DNA of 6,452 nucleotides from an uncultured Bacillota bacterium (GCA_946408315.1 CAMJRV010000139.1:1-6452); one strand, 5' to 3'; counted from the first letter of the stretch, positions 1 to 6,405 are shown. The notes: generated from the sequence alone by a model not told the origin. Numbers and translations are program-made.

Positions 1-1046
1 CCGCATTCTCCCCCGCCTCGATAACGATTCAGTTCGTCTATCAATGCGGGAAATCTTTTCCCGAAAACACAAAGAGGCCAGACCTTTCGAGGACCTATTT
101 CAAGCTGCCCATCGCGGGTCAAGCGCAGCAGACTGTCCCCGCCGACACCGAAGGTCCAGACATCCGCCGCTTTCACTCTGGTCAGCCAGCCGCCCACCGT
201 TGCCCCCTCTTCTCTTATTTTCGCAGCGCCCTCTTCGACGCATGCGATATCTGTGGTGGTTCCTCCCATATCCACAATAATCGCATCGGTTTGGCCCGTT
301 AAAAAAATTCCGCCGATGATGCTCGCCGCGGGTCCGGAAAGGATGGTCTCGATCGGCTTTTCTTTCGCCCTGGACTCATGCATCAGGCTGCCGTCTCCCT
401 TCACAATCATAATGGGAGCCTTGATATCTTTTTTCTCTAAAACGTTCTTGGTTGCCGAGATCAATTCGTCAAGGATCGGAATCAAGCTGGCGTTCAGTAT
501 TGCGGTAACTGTTCTTTCATAAAATCCGAGAGATGAGGTCAGCTCATGGGCACAGACGACGGGTATCTGGAGGATTTCTCTGATCTTGTTCTTTATGAAT
601 AATTCATGGGATGGGTTCCGGACGCTGGCATATCCTGAGATCGCCACAGCGTCCACCTTACCCCTGAATTTCTCAATGGCATCCAAGACCTCCTTTTCCT
701 CCAGCCCTTGCATTATTCTTCCTTTAATGTCGATTTTTCCACGTAAAAGAACGATTTCATCCGCAGGCAGTTGTCCCTCGGGTCTGCTGCCGATCAAAAT
801 CAGACCGGTTTTACATCCGCGACCCTCAACGATAGCGTTCGTTGCCAAAGTCGTGGACAATGATACTAAGGAGACATCGCGAAAATCTGTAAAATTAAGA
901 TTTTGCAGGCAATTACGGATTCCAACCGCCAAATCTTCTTTCGTTGTCAGCGCTTTTGCTTTATGCAGGATCATCTTGCTTGAATATTCAATAATTACAG
1001 CGTCCGTGTAGGTCCCGCCCGTATCAATTCCCAATATCAGCGACAT
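1..1046 (-). CDS. Hydantoinase/oxoprolinase (HyuA) family ATPase, short form, C-terminus cut by the window edge
   Basis: The visible part is 348 codons plus two bases; the C-terminal part lies left of the window. The ATG at 1046 is supported by AAAGGAG (1053-1059), 6 bases upstream. Visible motifs fit the HyuA actin-like (ASKHA) ATPase fold: phosphate-1 loop GIDTGGTYTD (residues 6-15), STTLATNAIVEG (64-75), the YERTVTAILNA segment (176-186), SGPAASIIGG (237-246), phosphate-2 loop VDMGGTTTDI (258-267) and VGGDS (301-305), followed by an IGPRKVWPL stretch (317-325). Known family members couple ATP hydrolysis to opening of hydantoins or 5-oxoproline, usually with a HyuB partner. The GGDS...IGP ending resembles the short HyuA group of anaerobes, whose substrates are mostly unassigned. 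No HyuB is in view. It is last in the visible gene row, 128 bases after the small gene and behind a hairpin. The family is clear, the reaction is not; a reactivase role for the neighbouring B12 enzyme is possible. Confidence 0.9.
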   Translation of the reverse strand, partial: MSLILGIDTGGTYTDAVIIEYSSKMILHKAKALTTKEDLAVGIRNCLQNLNFTDFRDVSLVSLSTTLATNAIVEGRGCKTGLILIGSRPEGQLPADEIVLLRGKIDIKGRIMQGLEEKEVLDAIEKFRGKVDAVAISGYASVRNPSHELFIKNKIREILQIPVVCAHELTSSLGFYERTVTAILNASLIPILDELISATKNVLEKKDIKAPIMIVKGDGSLMHESRAKEKPIETILSGPAASIIGGIFLTGQTDAIIVDMGGTTTDIACVEEGAAKIREEGATVGGWLTRVKAADVWTFGVGGDSLLRLTRDGQLEIGPRKVWPLCVFGKRFPALIDELNRYRGGGEC

Positions 1047-1114
1047 GATTAACTCCTTTGTTTCGTTCTGCCGATTTGCCAGACACCCGTTAGAGAACCG
1101 CCATACTAGCTGAA

Positions 1115-1142
1115 CCCCCCATACCACTTCAGGTATGGGGGG
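1115..1142 (-). terminator. Perfect 11-bp GC-rich hairpin between the small gene and the HyuA gene (attenuator or weak terminator)
   Basis: Arms 1115-1125 and 1132-1142 are perfectly complementary (CCCCCCATACC against GGTATGGGGGG) with a 6-base loop. On the minus strand the stem is followed by TTCAGCTAG, so the U-tract of a normal intrinsic terminator is almost missing; the plus strand has none either. It lies 33 bases past the stop codon of the 89-residue gene and about 70 bases before the HyuA start. It may lower read-through into HyuA, protect a 3' end or mark a processing site. The structure is certain; its role is a guess. Confidence 0.45.
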
Positions 1143-1174
1143 AACTGAGAAGCCAGATTGAGTATGTAGTGGCT

Positions 1175-1444
1175 TTATTGTTTGAGATACTTTTTGCGGG
1201 ACTTTCCGTAATCAGTCACTTTACAGTGAACAATCAGCTCGCCTTCCGCATTGAATTCTGTGCTTTCAGCCTCAAAGAATCCAACGCCCAGATAGGAATC
1301 GACGTACTCCTCCACCTGCTTTCTGCTGAAAATCCGTTCTCCGTCATATTCTGGCGCCAATGTGCTCATTACGTCATCAACGACGAAATCTTTGTTAAGA
1401 TCAATAGCATATTTGAGGATCCGTGTCTTTAAAGGTAATTTCAT
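1175..1444 (-). CDS. Small 89-residue protein, possibly winged-helix-like, function unknown
   Basis: I do not recognise this protein as a named family. The start ATG at 1444 has AAAGGAG 9 bases upstream, and the gene begins 18 bases after the permease stop, so it is almost certainly co-transcribed and translated. By eye the layout is helix (residues 5-16), helix (21-30), longer helix (40-52), then an alternating hydrophobic stretch with a turn at NAEG (65-68) that could form a beta hairpin, and a basic tail (YGKSRKKYLK, 79-88). That order resembles a winged-helix DNA-binding domain, which would make it a local regulator, but no diagnostic motif is present. There is no signal peptide, membrane segment or cysteine cluster (only Cys74). 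An antiparallel reading frame covers the same stretch but starts with GTG and has no ribosome binding site, so the minus-strand frame is preferred. Confidence 0.75.
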   Translation of the reverse strand: MKLPLKTRILKYAIDLNKDFVVDDVMSTLAPEYDGERIFSRKQVEEYVDSYLGVGFFEAESTEFNAEGELIVHCKVTDYGKSRKKYLKQ

Positions 1445-1462
1445 GATCGTTCTCTCCTTTCA

Positions 1463-2518
1463 CTAATTTACATTTCTCAGATTCACAAGATCGGACGGTT
1501 TACTGATGACAAGGAGCAGGCCGACTACCGCCAGGACCGCGCCTCCGATTACCATCGTACTGACTGAATAGGGCGCAATTCCCAGTGCCGCGAACAGAAA
1601 GCCGAGAGGAATGCTCCAGATGGGGCGGGAGCTGTCGACCGCCAGGGTACGAGAAGGACCGGTCCTGTTGAACGCAAGATAAGCGGCGTTATAGTTGATC
1701 GCCCCGAACAGACCCATGATAACTACGAAAAGGAGCAGGATCGGAGTAGTGAGAACCATTTTCAGGATCTCGCCGTAGGACTCAACGTTTCCGGTAACAG
1801 CGGACACGATGAGCATTGCTGTCAATCCCAGGATGCCGGAGCCGAAGCAGCGGTAGAATCCGCAGCCCACGTTGGGGTCGATCATGTCGCCGGCATAAGT
1901 AGAGGCCTGACCTTCCAGCGTAAAGCCGATAGGAGCCATCAGAGCAAGAATAAAGCCGAGCATGAAGTTACTTCCGCCTTCACTGAATCCCACCCAGCCG
2001 GATACGATGACGCCGACTACGGTAATGAGAATACCGATGTAAGCGCGGCCGCTTAAATGTTCTTTCAGAATAAATCTGCTGATAAACGCGGTCAGAATGG
2101 GTCCAAGGCTCGTTACCACCGCTACTGTGGTAAGTCCGCAGAAAGGCGTCGCAGCCATCCAGCAGCCCGTTGCGAGAGGGCCCGCAAATCCTGCGGCAAG
2201 GAGCATCATCCAGGAAATCTTCAGGTTGACGGTACGCTTATACTCCTGAATTCCCTTTCCCTTTGCAGCATTGTAAATAAAGGTAAAGATTCCGGCAAAG
2301 ATATCGCACATTGCAATCAGGGTGATGGAGCAGATAATGCTGAGGATAACCTTATCCTGCAAGCTTGAATATACCGTTGTGGTGACTGAGCTGTTGAAGA
2401 TGTTCTGGAGTATCGCGGAAACCGGAAGTAAAAGAGCGATCTTCATACCGCTTGCCGCCAGTCTGATCTTTTTCTGGCGATAAGCATCATCGGGGGTCAA
2501 ATGAGCTACTTGATTCAT
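1463..2518 (-). CDS. EamA/DMT-superfamily membrane permease
   Basis: This 351-residue protein is strongly hydrophobic, with about ten predicted membrane helices (roughly residues 22-42, 57-84, 102-122, 124-150, 158-177, 185-202, 223-243, 257-279, 297-313, 319-338). The first EamA repeat signature is clear: TPFCGLTTVAVVTSLGP (124-140), then ISRFILKEHLSGR (146-158), the usual acidic/basic end of helix 4. The second repeat contains RTGPSRTLAVDSSRPIWSIP (285-304), a counterpart of the same element. DMT permeases of this size typically export or exchange amino acids, nucleosides or other small metabolites across the cytoplasmic membrane; substrate and direction cannot be read from the sequence. 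AGGAGG (2527-2532) sits 8 bases before the ATG. It lies 98 bases after the B12 mutase gene and 18 bases before the small gene. The context suggests it moves the substrate or an end product of the pathway encoded here. Confidence 0.88.
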   Translation of the reverse strand: MNQVAHLTPDDAYRQKKIRLAASGMKIALLLPVSAILQNIFNSSVTTTVYSSLQDKVILSIICSITLIAMCDIFAGIFTFIYNAAKGKGIQEYKRTVNLKISWMMLLAAGFAGPLATGCWMAATPFCGLTTVAVVTSLGPILTAFISRFILKEHLSGRAYIGILITVVGVIVSGWVGFSEGGSNFMLGFILALMAPIGFTLEGQASTYAGDMIDPNVGCGFYRCFGSGILGLTAMLIVSAVTGNVESYGEILKMVLTTPILLLFVVIMGLFGAINYNAAYLAFNRTGPSRTLAVDSSRPIWSIPLGFLFAALGIAPYSVSTMVIGGAVLAVVGLLLVISKPSDLVNLRNVN

Positions 2519-2602
2519 TTTAAATTCCTCCTATACAGATAATTCTTTAGTGATACCTGACAGCAGCGTTGACGAGCGCCTTCCCGGGATCGGCGCATCA
2601 TC

Positions 2603-2621
2603 TGTAAAGTCCTGCTTTACA
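2603..2621 (-). other. 7-bp hairpin overlapping the mutase stop codon
   Basis: On the minus strand TGTAAAG (2621-2615) pairs with CTTTACA (2609-2603) around a 5-base loop. The TAA stop codon of the mutase gene (2619-2617) lies in the first arm. No U-tract follows, so this is not an intrinsic terminator. A second, weaker element (GCGCC/GGCGC, 5 bp, 11-base loop, 2576-2596) comes directly after it. Together they could slow ribosome-free decay of the mutase message or set the ratio of mutase to permease. They could also be chance. Confidence 0.3.
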
Positions 2622-4380
2622 CCGCTTTTTTATTCTGCACAGCTCTAATCAGATCTTCCAGGTCATTCGAAGCATGAACTCCGGTTTTATTGATCAGGTC
2701 TGTAGCATCCACCGGTTCTGAATTGCCGGGGAGCAGCGCGTTCAGCATCCCGCCCATAAAGATGGTATACTCTCTGCTTCTTTCCTCCGCCAGCTTCATA
2801 ATCTGCTTACTGTAATCGATTCCCTGTCCGTTATGGGCGCTGATGGCGATGAAGACGGTTCCTTCTTCATCCGCCAGGTCCAAAACCGAAGCGGGTTCCA
2901 TGTCGACTCCTCCATTGATAACTGTCCCGCCCATCTCGGTAAGCACATTGTCAACCAGCATCAGCCCGTAGCTGTGTCCGTCTGCAGAAACCGCGACGAT
3001 TTTCTGTCCCTTTAACGCGTCTTTGCATCCCTTTGCCTTCAATTTTGCTACGACCTCATCCTTCATTTCCATGGTCTGTCTTCCCAGCACGCTGGGGCAA
3101 TAAGGAGTAAAGCTTCCTGTCTCTTCGACGCTCGGATGGAAGAACTCTTCAAATTTACACGGATTGATTCTCTTCAGCATGACGATCATCTGGAGAGGGT
3201 CTTCGATATCCACCCCTGCTTCCTTAAAGGAATCGAGAACATTGCGGAAAAACTTCTGACCCTTTTCGATCAAGTGGTCGCGCAGGTCTTCAAGAACGGT
3301 GAAATCCATGAGAGGAAGCCATTCATGAGCTTTTTCTTCCAGCCTTGCTCCTGCGGAGGTGATATCCAGCAGTTCCTGGAGCGTCGGCGTTCTCAATCTT
3401 TCTGTCACCGACACGGGGTTCAGCGCGGTCATCATCTTATACTTCAGTTCGACAAGGATTTCGATCAGCATTTCCTGCACGCCGGTTCCGTAATTGGCAT
3501 TGATGTCATGATCCCATTGCTCCACGGTTCCGCCGTTATAATAAGACATGATGGGCTCGTCTTCCTTGCCGAGCATCTTGTGCATCGCCATGGCGAAGGC
3601 CATTCTCGGCTGGATTTCTGTCAGGAGTCCGCCGTAGCTGATGGACATCTTGGCGCCGCACAGATCTTCAATGATATAATGCTCAACGAGCATATATCCC
3701 ACATAAGAGGCCACATCCAGGAAATATCCGGGAATTCCGTCTTCAGGATAGGAATCCGCCGTGATATAGTCTTCTCTCTTTGAAGCGATAATACCGAGAG
3801 ATCTCACCATGTCGGAGTAGCGCTTTACTTCATCCCGATATCCGGGAAAATCCCAGATCAGCTGGGAAAAGGTCCCTATCCTGGGAGATCCCGCTTTCAG
3901 CGCGGCAATGGTGCTTGCCAGATTGTTCGGACTTGACAGGTGCCAGTCCTGCCATACCACCGTCATGGGAGCCGCTTCCGTATGGGCAAGCCAATCCTTT
4001 TCATCCTTCATCAGATAGCTCGTCGTCTTGGGAGCGTCTTCCCAATACTCATAGGGCAATCCTACCAGCATGCTGGGGATAGACTGAACGGTACGAAGGT
4101 CGAGCCCTGTCCGGTCGGAATAATCGGAAATCGTTTTGATCGCTTCGATCTCTTCTTCCAGCGTCGCGAGACCCATCAATATCTGCCAGACCATCTTTCC
4201 CTTGGAACAACAATCTTTTCTGTACTCGAAATAGTTTTTATATCCGAACGTCTGAAGAAATTTGCTTCTTCCCAGTTCAAAGCTATTTCCAATTTCGATA
4301 CCCTCCTTGACCAGCTCTCTTCCGTCGGGAAAATCCTTTGGAACCAGAGCTGCAAGGTATTCCTTTAATGCGGTATTCAT
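2617..4380 (-). CDS. Single-chain adenosylcobalamin-dependent mutase-like protein (MutE-type barrel plus B12-binding domain)
   Basis: The 587-residue product has two parts. Residues about 60-415 resemble the catalytic barrel of carbon-skeleton and amino mutases. SYG....EIQ (248-257) lines up with the GYGECGNMIQ element of glutamate mutase E, and GGTVEQWD (283-290), QDWH (144-147) and RTPT (330-333) fall at matching places. Residues about 457-582 are a base-off/His-on B12 domain: DGHSYG (467-472) supplies lower ligand His469, exactly 41 residues later comes SAH (514-516), and 26 later GG (543-544). This is the canonical DxHxxG-41-SxL-26-GG spacing, except that the Leu of SxL is His. Glutamate mutase keeps these domains on two chains; here they are fused, as in 2-methyleneglutarate mutase. 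No PLP-binding insertion as in lysine/ornithine aminomutases is visible. The expected role is a radical 1,2-rearrangement in the cytoplasm. GGAGG lies 7 bases before the ATG. Substrate unknown; a corrinoid methyltransferase is a less likely alternative. Confidence 0.82.
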   Translation of the reverse strand: MNTALKEYLAALVPKDFPDGRELVKEGIEIGNSFELGRSKFLQTFGYKNYFEYRKDCCSKGKMVWQILMGLATLEEEIEAIKTISDYSDRTGLDLRTVQSIPSMLVGLPYEYWEDAPKTTSYLMKDEKDWLAHTEAAPMTVVWQDWHLSSPNNLASTIAALKAGSPRIGTFSQLIWDFPGYRDEVKRYSDMVRSLGIIASKREDYITADSYPEDGIPGYFLDVASYVGYMLVEHYIIEDLCGAKMSISYGGLLTEIQPRMAFAMAMHKMLGKEDEPIMSYYNGGTVEQWDHDINANYGTGVQEMLIEILVELKYKMMTALNPVSVTERLRTPTLQELLDITSAGARLEEKAHEWLPLMDFTVLEDLRDHLIEKGQKFFRNVLDSFKEAGVDIEDPLQMIVMLKRINPCKFEEFFHPSVEETGSFTPYCPSVLGRQTMEMKDEVVAKLKAKGCKDALKGQKIVAVSADGHSYGLMLVDNVLTEMGGTVINGGVDMEPASVLDLADEEGTVFIAISAHNGQGIDYSKQIMKLAEERSREYTIFMGGMLNALLPGNSEPVDATDLINKTGVHASNDLEDLIRAVQNKKAV

Positions 4381-4493
4381 TTCTTTACCTCCATTCGGAA
4401 ATCTTTTAGATTTATTGGATTGATTCAGGCCGCTTTCTCTAGTCTTGTCACTAACCCCTTCTGATTATTCCGGGAAAGCTCCGCTTGCTTTGC

Positions 4494-5054
4494 TCAGATG
4501 CTTCTTCCCAGTTCTTCAGCCCGTTCCAGAGCATCGGTCTTTTGGATATCTCCTTTGGCATGAACCTCGGGAACGGCTATAATCCCTCTGTTCTCCCATT
4601 TCATATAGTCCGCGATTCCTTTATAGATTTCGATAACTCCGTCAAAGATCTGCATCCCTTCGCATTCTCCACACACCAGGAATACGCTCTCCCTGATCTT
4701 CAGAGGCCGCTTGCAGGCTTCAACGGCGTAAGCGTAAAATTTATCCACCGCCGCCTTCAGCTGAGCCGTCATGGAAGACCAGTACAGCGGCGTCGCAAAC
4801 ACGATGACGTCGGCGGCCTCCAGCAAGGGCTCCAGTTCGGTAAAACCGTCCCGGAAGGAGCAGGCGGTGCCCTGGCTCCAACAGGTGTCGCAGGCAATAC
4901 AGCCATTGACCTTCTTAAACGCAGTTTCAAATTTGGAAACGCTATGCCCTTTTTCAAGCGCCCCTTTCATGAACGCATCTGCCAGCATTTCACTGTTGCC
5001 GTTTTTCCTGGGACTTCCCGTAAGGATCAATATATTCTTTTTCATGACGCTCAC
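4494..5054 (-). CDS. NAD(P)H-dependent flavin reductase / iron-sulfur flavoprotein-like protein (flavodoxin fold)
   Basis: The 186-residue product has the FMN-phosphate loop TGSPRKNGNS (residues 12-21), a hydrophobic strand leading to TPLYW (88-92), which packs on the flavin, and the SMTAQLKAAVDKF helix (94-106), all typical of the NADPH-dependent FMN reductase family. Between them lies a cysteine cluster, Cys52-x2-Cys55-x2-Cys58-x6-Cys65. This matches the compact CX2CX2CX4-7C motif of archaeal iron-sulfur flavoproteins, so a [4Fe-4S] cluster is possible, though many clostridial relatives carry similar cysteines without proof of a cluster. The likely role is electron transfer from NAD(P)H or ferredoxin to a partner. 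The GTG start at 5054 overlaps the aminotransferase stop (GTGA) and has GGAAGGA 4 bases upstream; an in-frame ATG at 5045 would give 183 residues. The overlap implies translational coupling with the aminotransferase. Confidence 0.87.
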   Translation of the reverse strand: MSVMKKNILILTGSPRKNGNSEMLADAFMKGALEKGHSVSKFETAFKKVNGCIACDTCWSQGTACSFRDGFTELEPLLEAADVIVFATPLYWSSMTAQLKAAVDKFYAYAVEACKRPLKIRESVFLVCGECEGMQIFDGVIEIYKGIADYMKWENRGIIAVPEVHAKGDIQKTDALERAEELGRSI

Positions 5055-6370
5055 TTGATCCTTCCGAAGATCCTGTCAATACTGTCAAGGGTTATCTCAA
5101 TATCTTTCATCGTGTGCTGAATGTTGAATCCGTAATGAGCCGGGGAGGTTGCCCCTGCCGTGTCATGGAAGAACAAGCCGTGAGTCAGGCATTCCCGCGT
5201 GAATTTGGTATAAGTCTCAGCGTCCATCTGGCCGGCAACCTTTCTGAAATCGTAATCATCTTCAGGATTTTCTACGCCGAAATAAATGGCGAACCTTGCC
5301 CCCACTCCTCTGACATGTCCCTTGATCCCATGCTTCCGGAACAGATCGTTCATTCCGCCGTAGAGAGCCTCGGCAATTCCGTCAATGTGGTCGTAAAATT
5401 CCGGTTCCTTTGCCATCTTCAGGCATTCTATCGCCGCAAGCACCGGCATCAGCGCTCCTGAATAGGTACCGCTCATGATCGTACTCCCGAGCGGATTCAG
5501 CTTCTGCATGAATTTATCCTTGCCAAGGAGGGCGGCGATGGAGAAACCTCCGCCGATGGCCTTTGCCGCGGTGGTGAGATCGGGGGTTACCCCATAATAA
5601 AGCTGCGCGCTTCCCGGACGCATCCGCAATCCCGAAATGACTTCGTCGAAGATAAGGACAATCCCTTCCCTGTCGCATATTTTGCGGACCTTTTCAAGAT
5701 ATTCCCTGCTTGAAACCAGACAGCCGCAGTTAAAGCTGATGGGTTCCAGAATGATTGCCGCCACCTGATCCTTGTATTTTTCAACAGCATGCTCCAGAGC
5801 GTCGATATCATTAAAGGCAACATTTTTAACGACGTCTTTTGCCGAAGATGCAAATCCGGGGCAGTCCGGAGTGGTTTCAACCTCGCCGTACTCGTCCATG
5901 GGCGCGGTCATATTGTGGTTATACCATACCAATTCGTGCATGCCGTGAAAATGCCCGTCAAACCGGATAATGATATCCTTTCCGGTATAAGCCCTCGCCA
6001 AACGCACTGCTCCCTGGGTCGCCTCGGAACCGGTGTTGCACAGCCGCACCTTTTCCGCACTGGGGAAAAACTCGCGGAAAAGCTTCGCCAGCTCAACGTG
6101 ATACTTCGTGTCGAAGTTCATGAAAAAGCCTTTTTCCACCGCCTTGTCTACGGCCGCCTTCAGCCTCGGGTGATTATACCCGTATAACGCGGCGCCTGCA
6201 CATCCGTGATAGTCTATATACGAATTTCCGTCAACATCGTACAGACGGCAGCCGTCGGCATGATCCAGATACAGAGGCTGTCCCAGGATCTTATGGTACC
6301 GCTGTCCTGCGGAAGCTCCTCCTACCAGATACTCTCTGGCCTCGTTATATAAGTTTTCTAACTGACCCAT
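5051..6370 (-). CDS. Class III PLP-dependent aminotransferase, glutamate-1-semialdehyde aminomutase-like
   Basis: The 439-residue length is normal for the family. Visible elements in order: DVDGNSYIDYH (residues 45-55), YGYNHPRL (63-70), the PLP-phosphate loop NTGSEAT (112-118), FDGHFHG (137-143, stacking on the PLP ring), DEVISGLR (242-249) with Asp242 for the pyridine nitrogen, the Schiff-base lysine Lys270 in TTAAKAIGGGFSIAALLG (266-283), and GTYSG (301-305), whose Thr302 should reach the cofactor phosphate from the other subunit. The overall pattern is closest to HemL-type enzymes, but there are no haem genes nearby and the residue before the lysine is Ala instead of the usual Gly. A catabolic amino-group transfer, for example to or from a beta- or gamma-amino acid, suits the setting better than haem synthesis. 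GAGGAG (6379-6384) lies 8 bases before the ATG. It is the first visible gene of the row and is coupled to the flavoprotein gene by a 4-base overlap. Confidence 0.9.
   Translation of the reverse strand: MGQLENLYNEAREYLVGGASAGQRYHKILGQPLYLDHADGCRLYDVDGNSYIDYHGCAGAALYGYNHPRLKAAVDKAVEKGFFMNFDTKYHVELAKLFREFFPSAEKVRLCNTGSEATQGAVRLARAYTGKDIIIRFDGHFHGMHELVWYNHNMTAPMDEYGEVETTPDCPGFASSAKDVVKNVAFNDIDALEHAVEKYKDQVAAIILEPISFNCGCLVSSREYLEKVRKICDREGIVLIFDEVISGLRMRPGSAQLYYGVTPDLTTAAKAIGGGFSIAALLGKDKFMQKLNPLGSTIMSGTYSGALMPVLAAIECLKMAKEPEFYDHIDGIAEALYGGMNDLFRKHGIKGHVRGVGARFAIYFGVENPEDDYDFRKVAGQMDAETYTKFTRECLTHGLFFHDTAGATSPAHYGFNIQHTMKDIEITLDSIDRIFGRIK
5059..5065 (-). promoter_or_regulatory. Ribosome binding site deciding the GTG start of the flavoprotein gene
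   Basis: GGAAGGA on the minus strand lies inside the last codons of the aminotransferase gene. It is 4 bases from the GTG at 5054 but 13 bases from the alternative ATG at 5045. The spacing is tight for GTG and too long for ATG, so GTG is slightly preferred. The GTGA overlap also fits stop-restart coupling. Confidence 0.5.
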
Positions 6371-6389
6371 TTCAACATCTCCTCATTTT

Positions 6390-6405
6390 ATCTTCTTTAG
6401 AAGAT
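6390..6405 (-). other. Small hairpin in the leader of the aminotransferase gene
   Basis: ATCTTC (6390-6395) and GAAGAT (6400-6405) form a 6-bp stem with a 4-base loop, six bases upstream of the aminotransferase ribosome binding site. It is AT-rich and weak. It could be a leader structure, half of an operator, or chance. Confidence 0.25.

Noticed and set aside
44..1011. Three plus-strand frames over the left end of the window
   Set aside because: They are shadows of the HyuA gene, which reads continuously on the minus strand through all its family motifs.
1047..1114. Internal promoter for the HyuA gene (TAGTAT as a -10 box near 1105)
   Set aside because: The only -35 candidate at 18 bases' spacing matches poorly and lies within the hairpin; not enough support.
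1169..1432. Plus-strand 87-codon frame opposite the 89-residue gene
   Set aside because: It has a GTG start with no ribosome binding site, while the minus-strand frame has AAAGGAG at good spacing and a tight operon position.
3136..3783. Long plus-strand open frame (215 codons) inside the mutase gene
   Set aside because: It lies opposite a gene with clear domains and a strong ribosome binding site; its protein has low complexity in Gln, His and Phe, typical of an antisense shadow.
2617..4380. Reading the B12 protein as a corrinoid methyltransferase (MtbC/MtaC type) or as methionine synthase
   Set aside because: Corrinoid proteins of that type are about 210 residues with an N-terminal helical cap. 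Here the B12 domain follows a MutE-like barrel, and no partner methyltransferase or RamA-type activator is in view.
4399..4413. Small palindrome AAATCT-TTT-AGATTT before the mutase gene
   Set aside because: A 6-bp AT-rich stem with a 3-base loop is weak, and such stretches are common by chance in AT-rich intergenic DNA.
4485..5120. Plus-strand open frame of 211 codons opposite the flavoprotein gene
   Set aside because: It is antisense to a protein with recognisable FMN and cysteine motifs, shows no family motif and has no good ribosome binding site.
6366..6385. Four-codon leader frame (ATG AGG AGA TGT TGA) ending just before the aminotransferase start
   Set aside because: Its ATG is part of the purine-rich ribosome binding site itself and has no site of its own at proper spacing; most likely chance.
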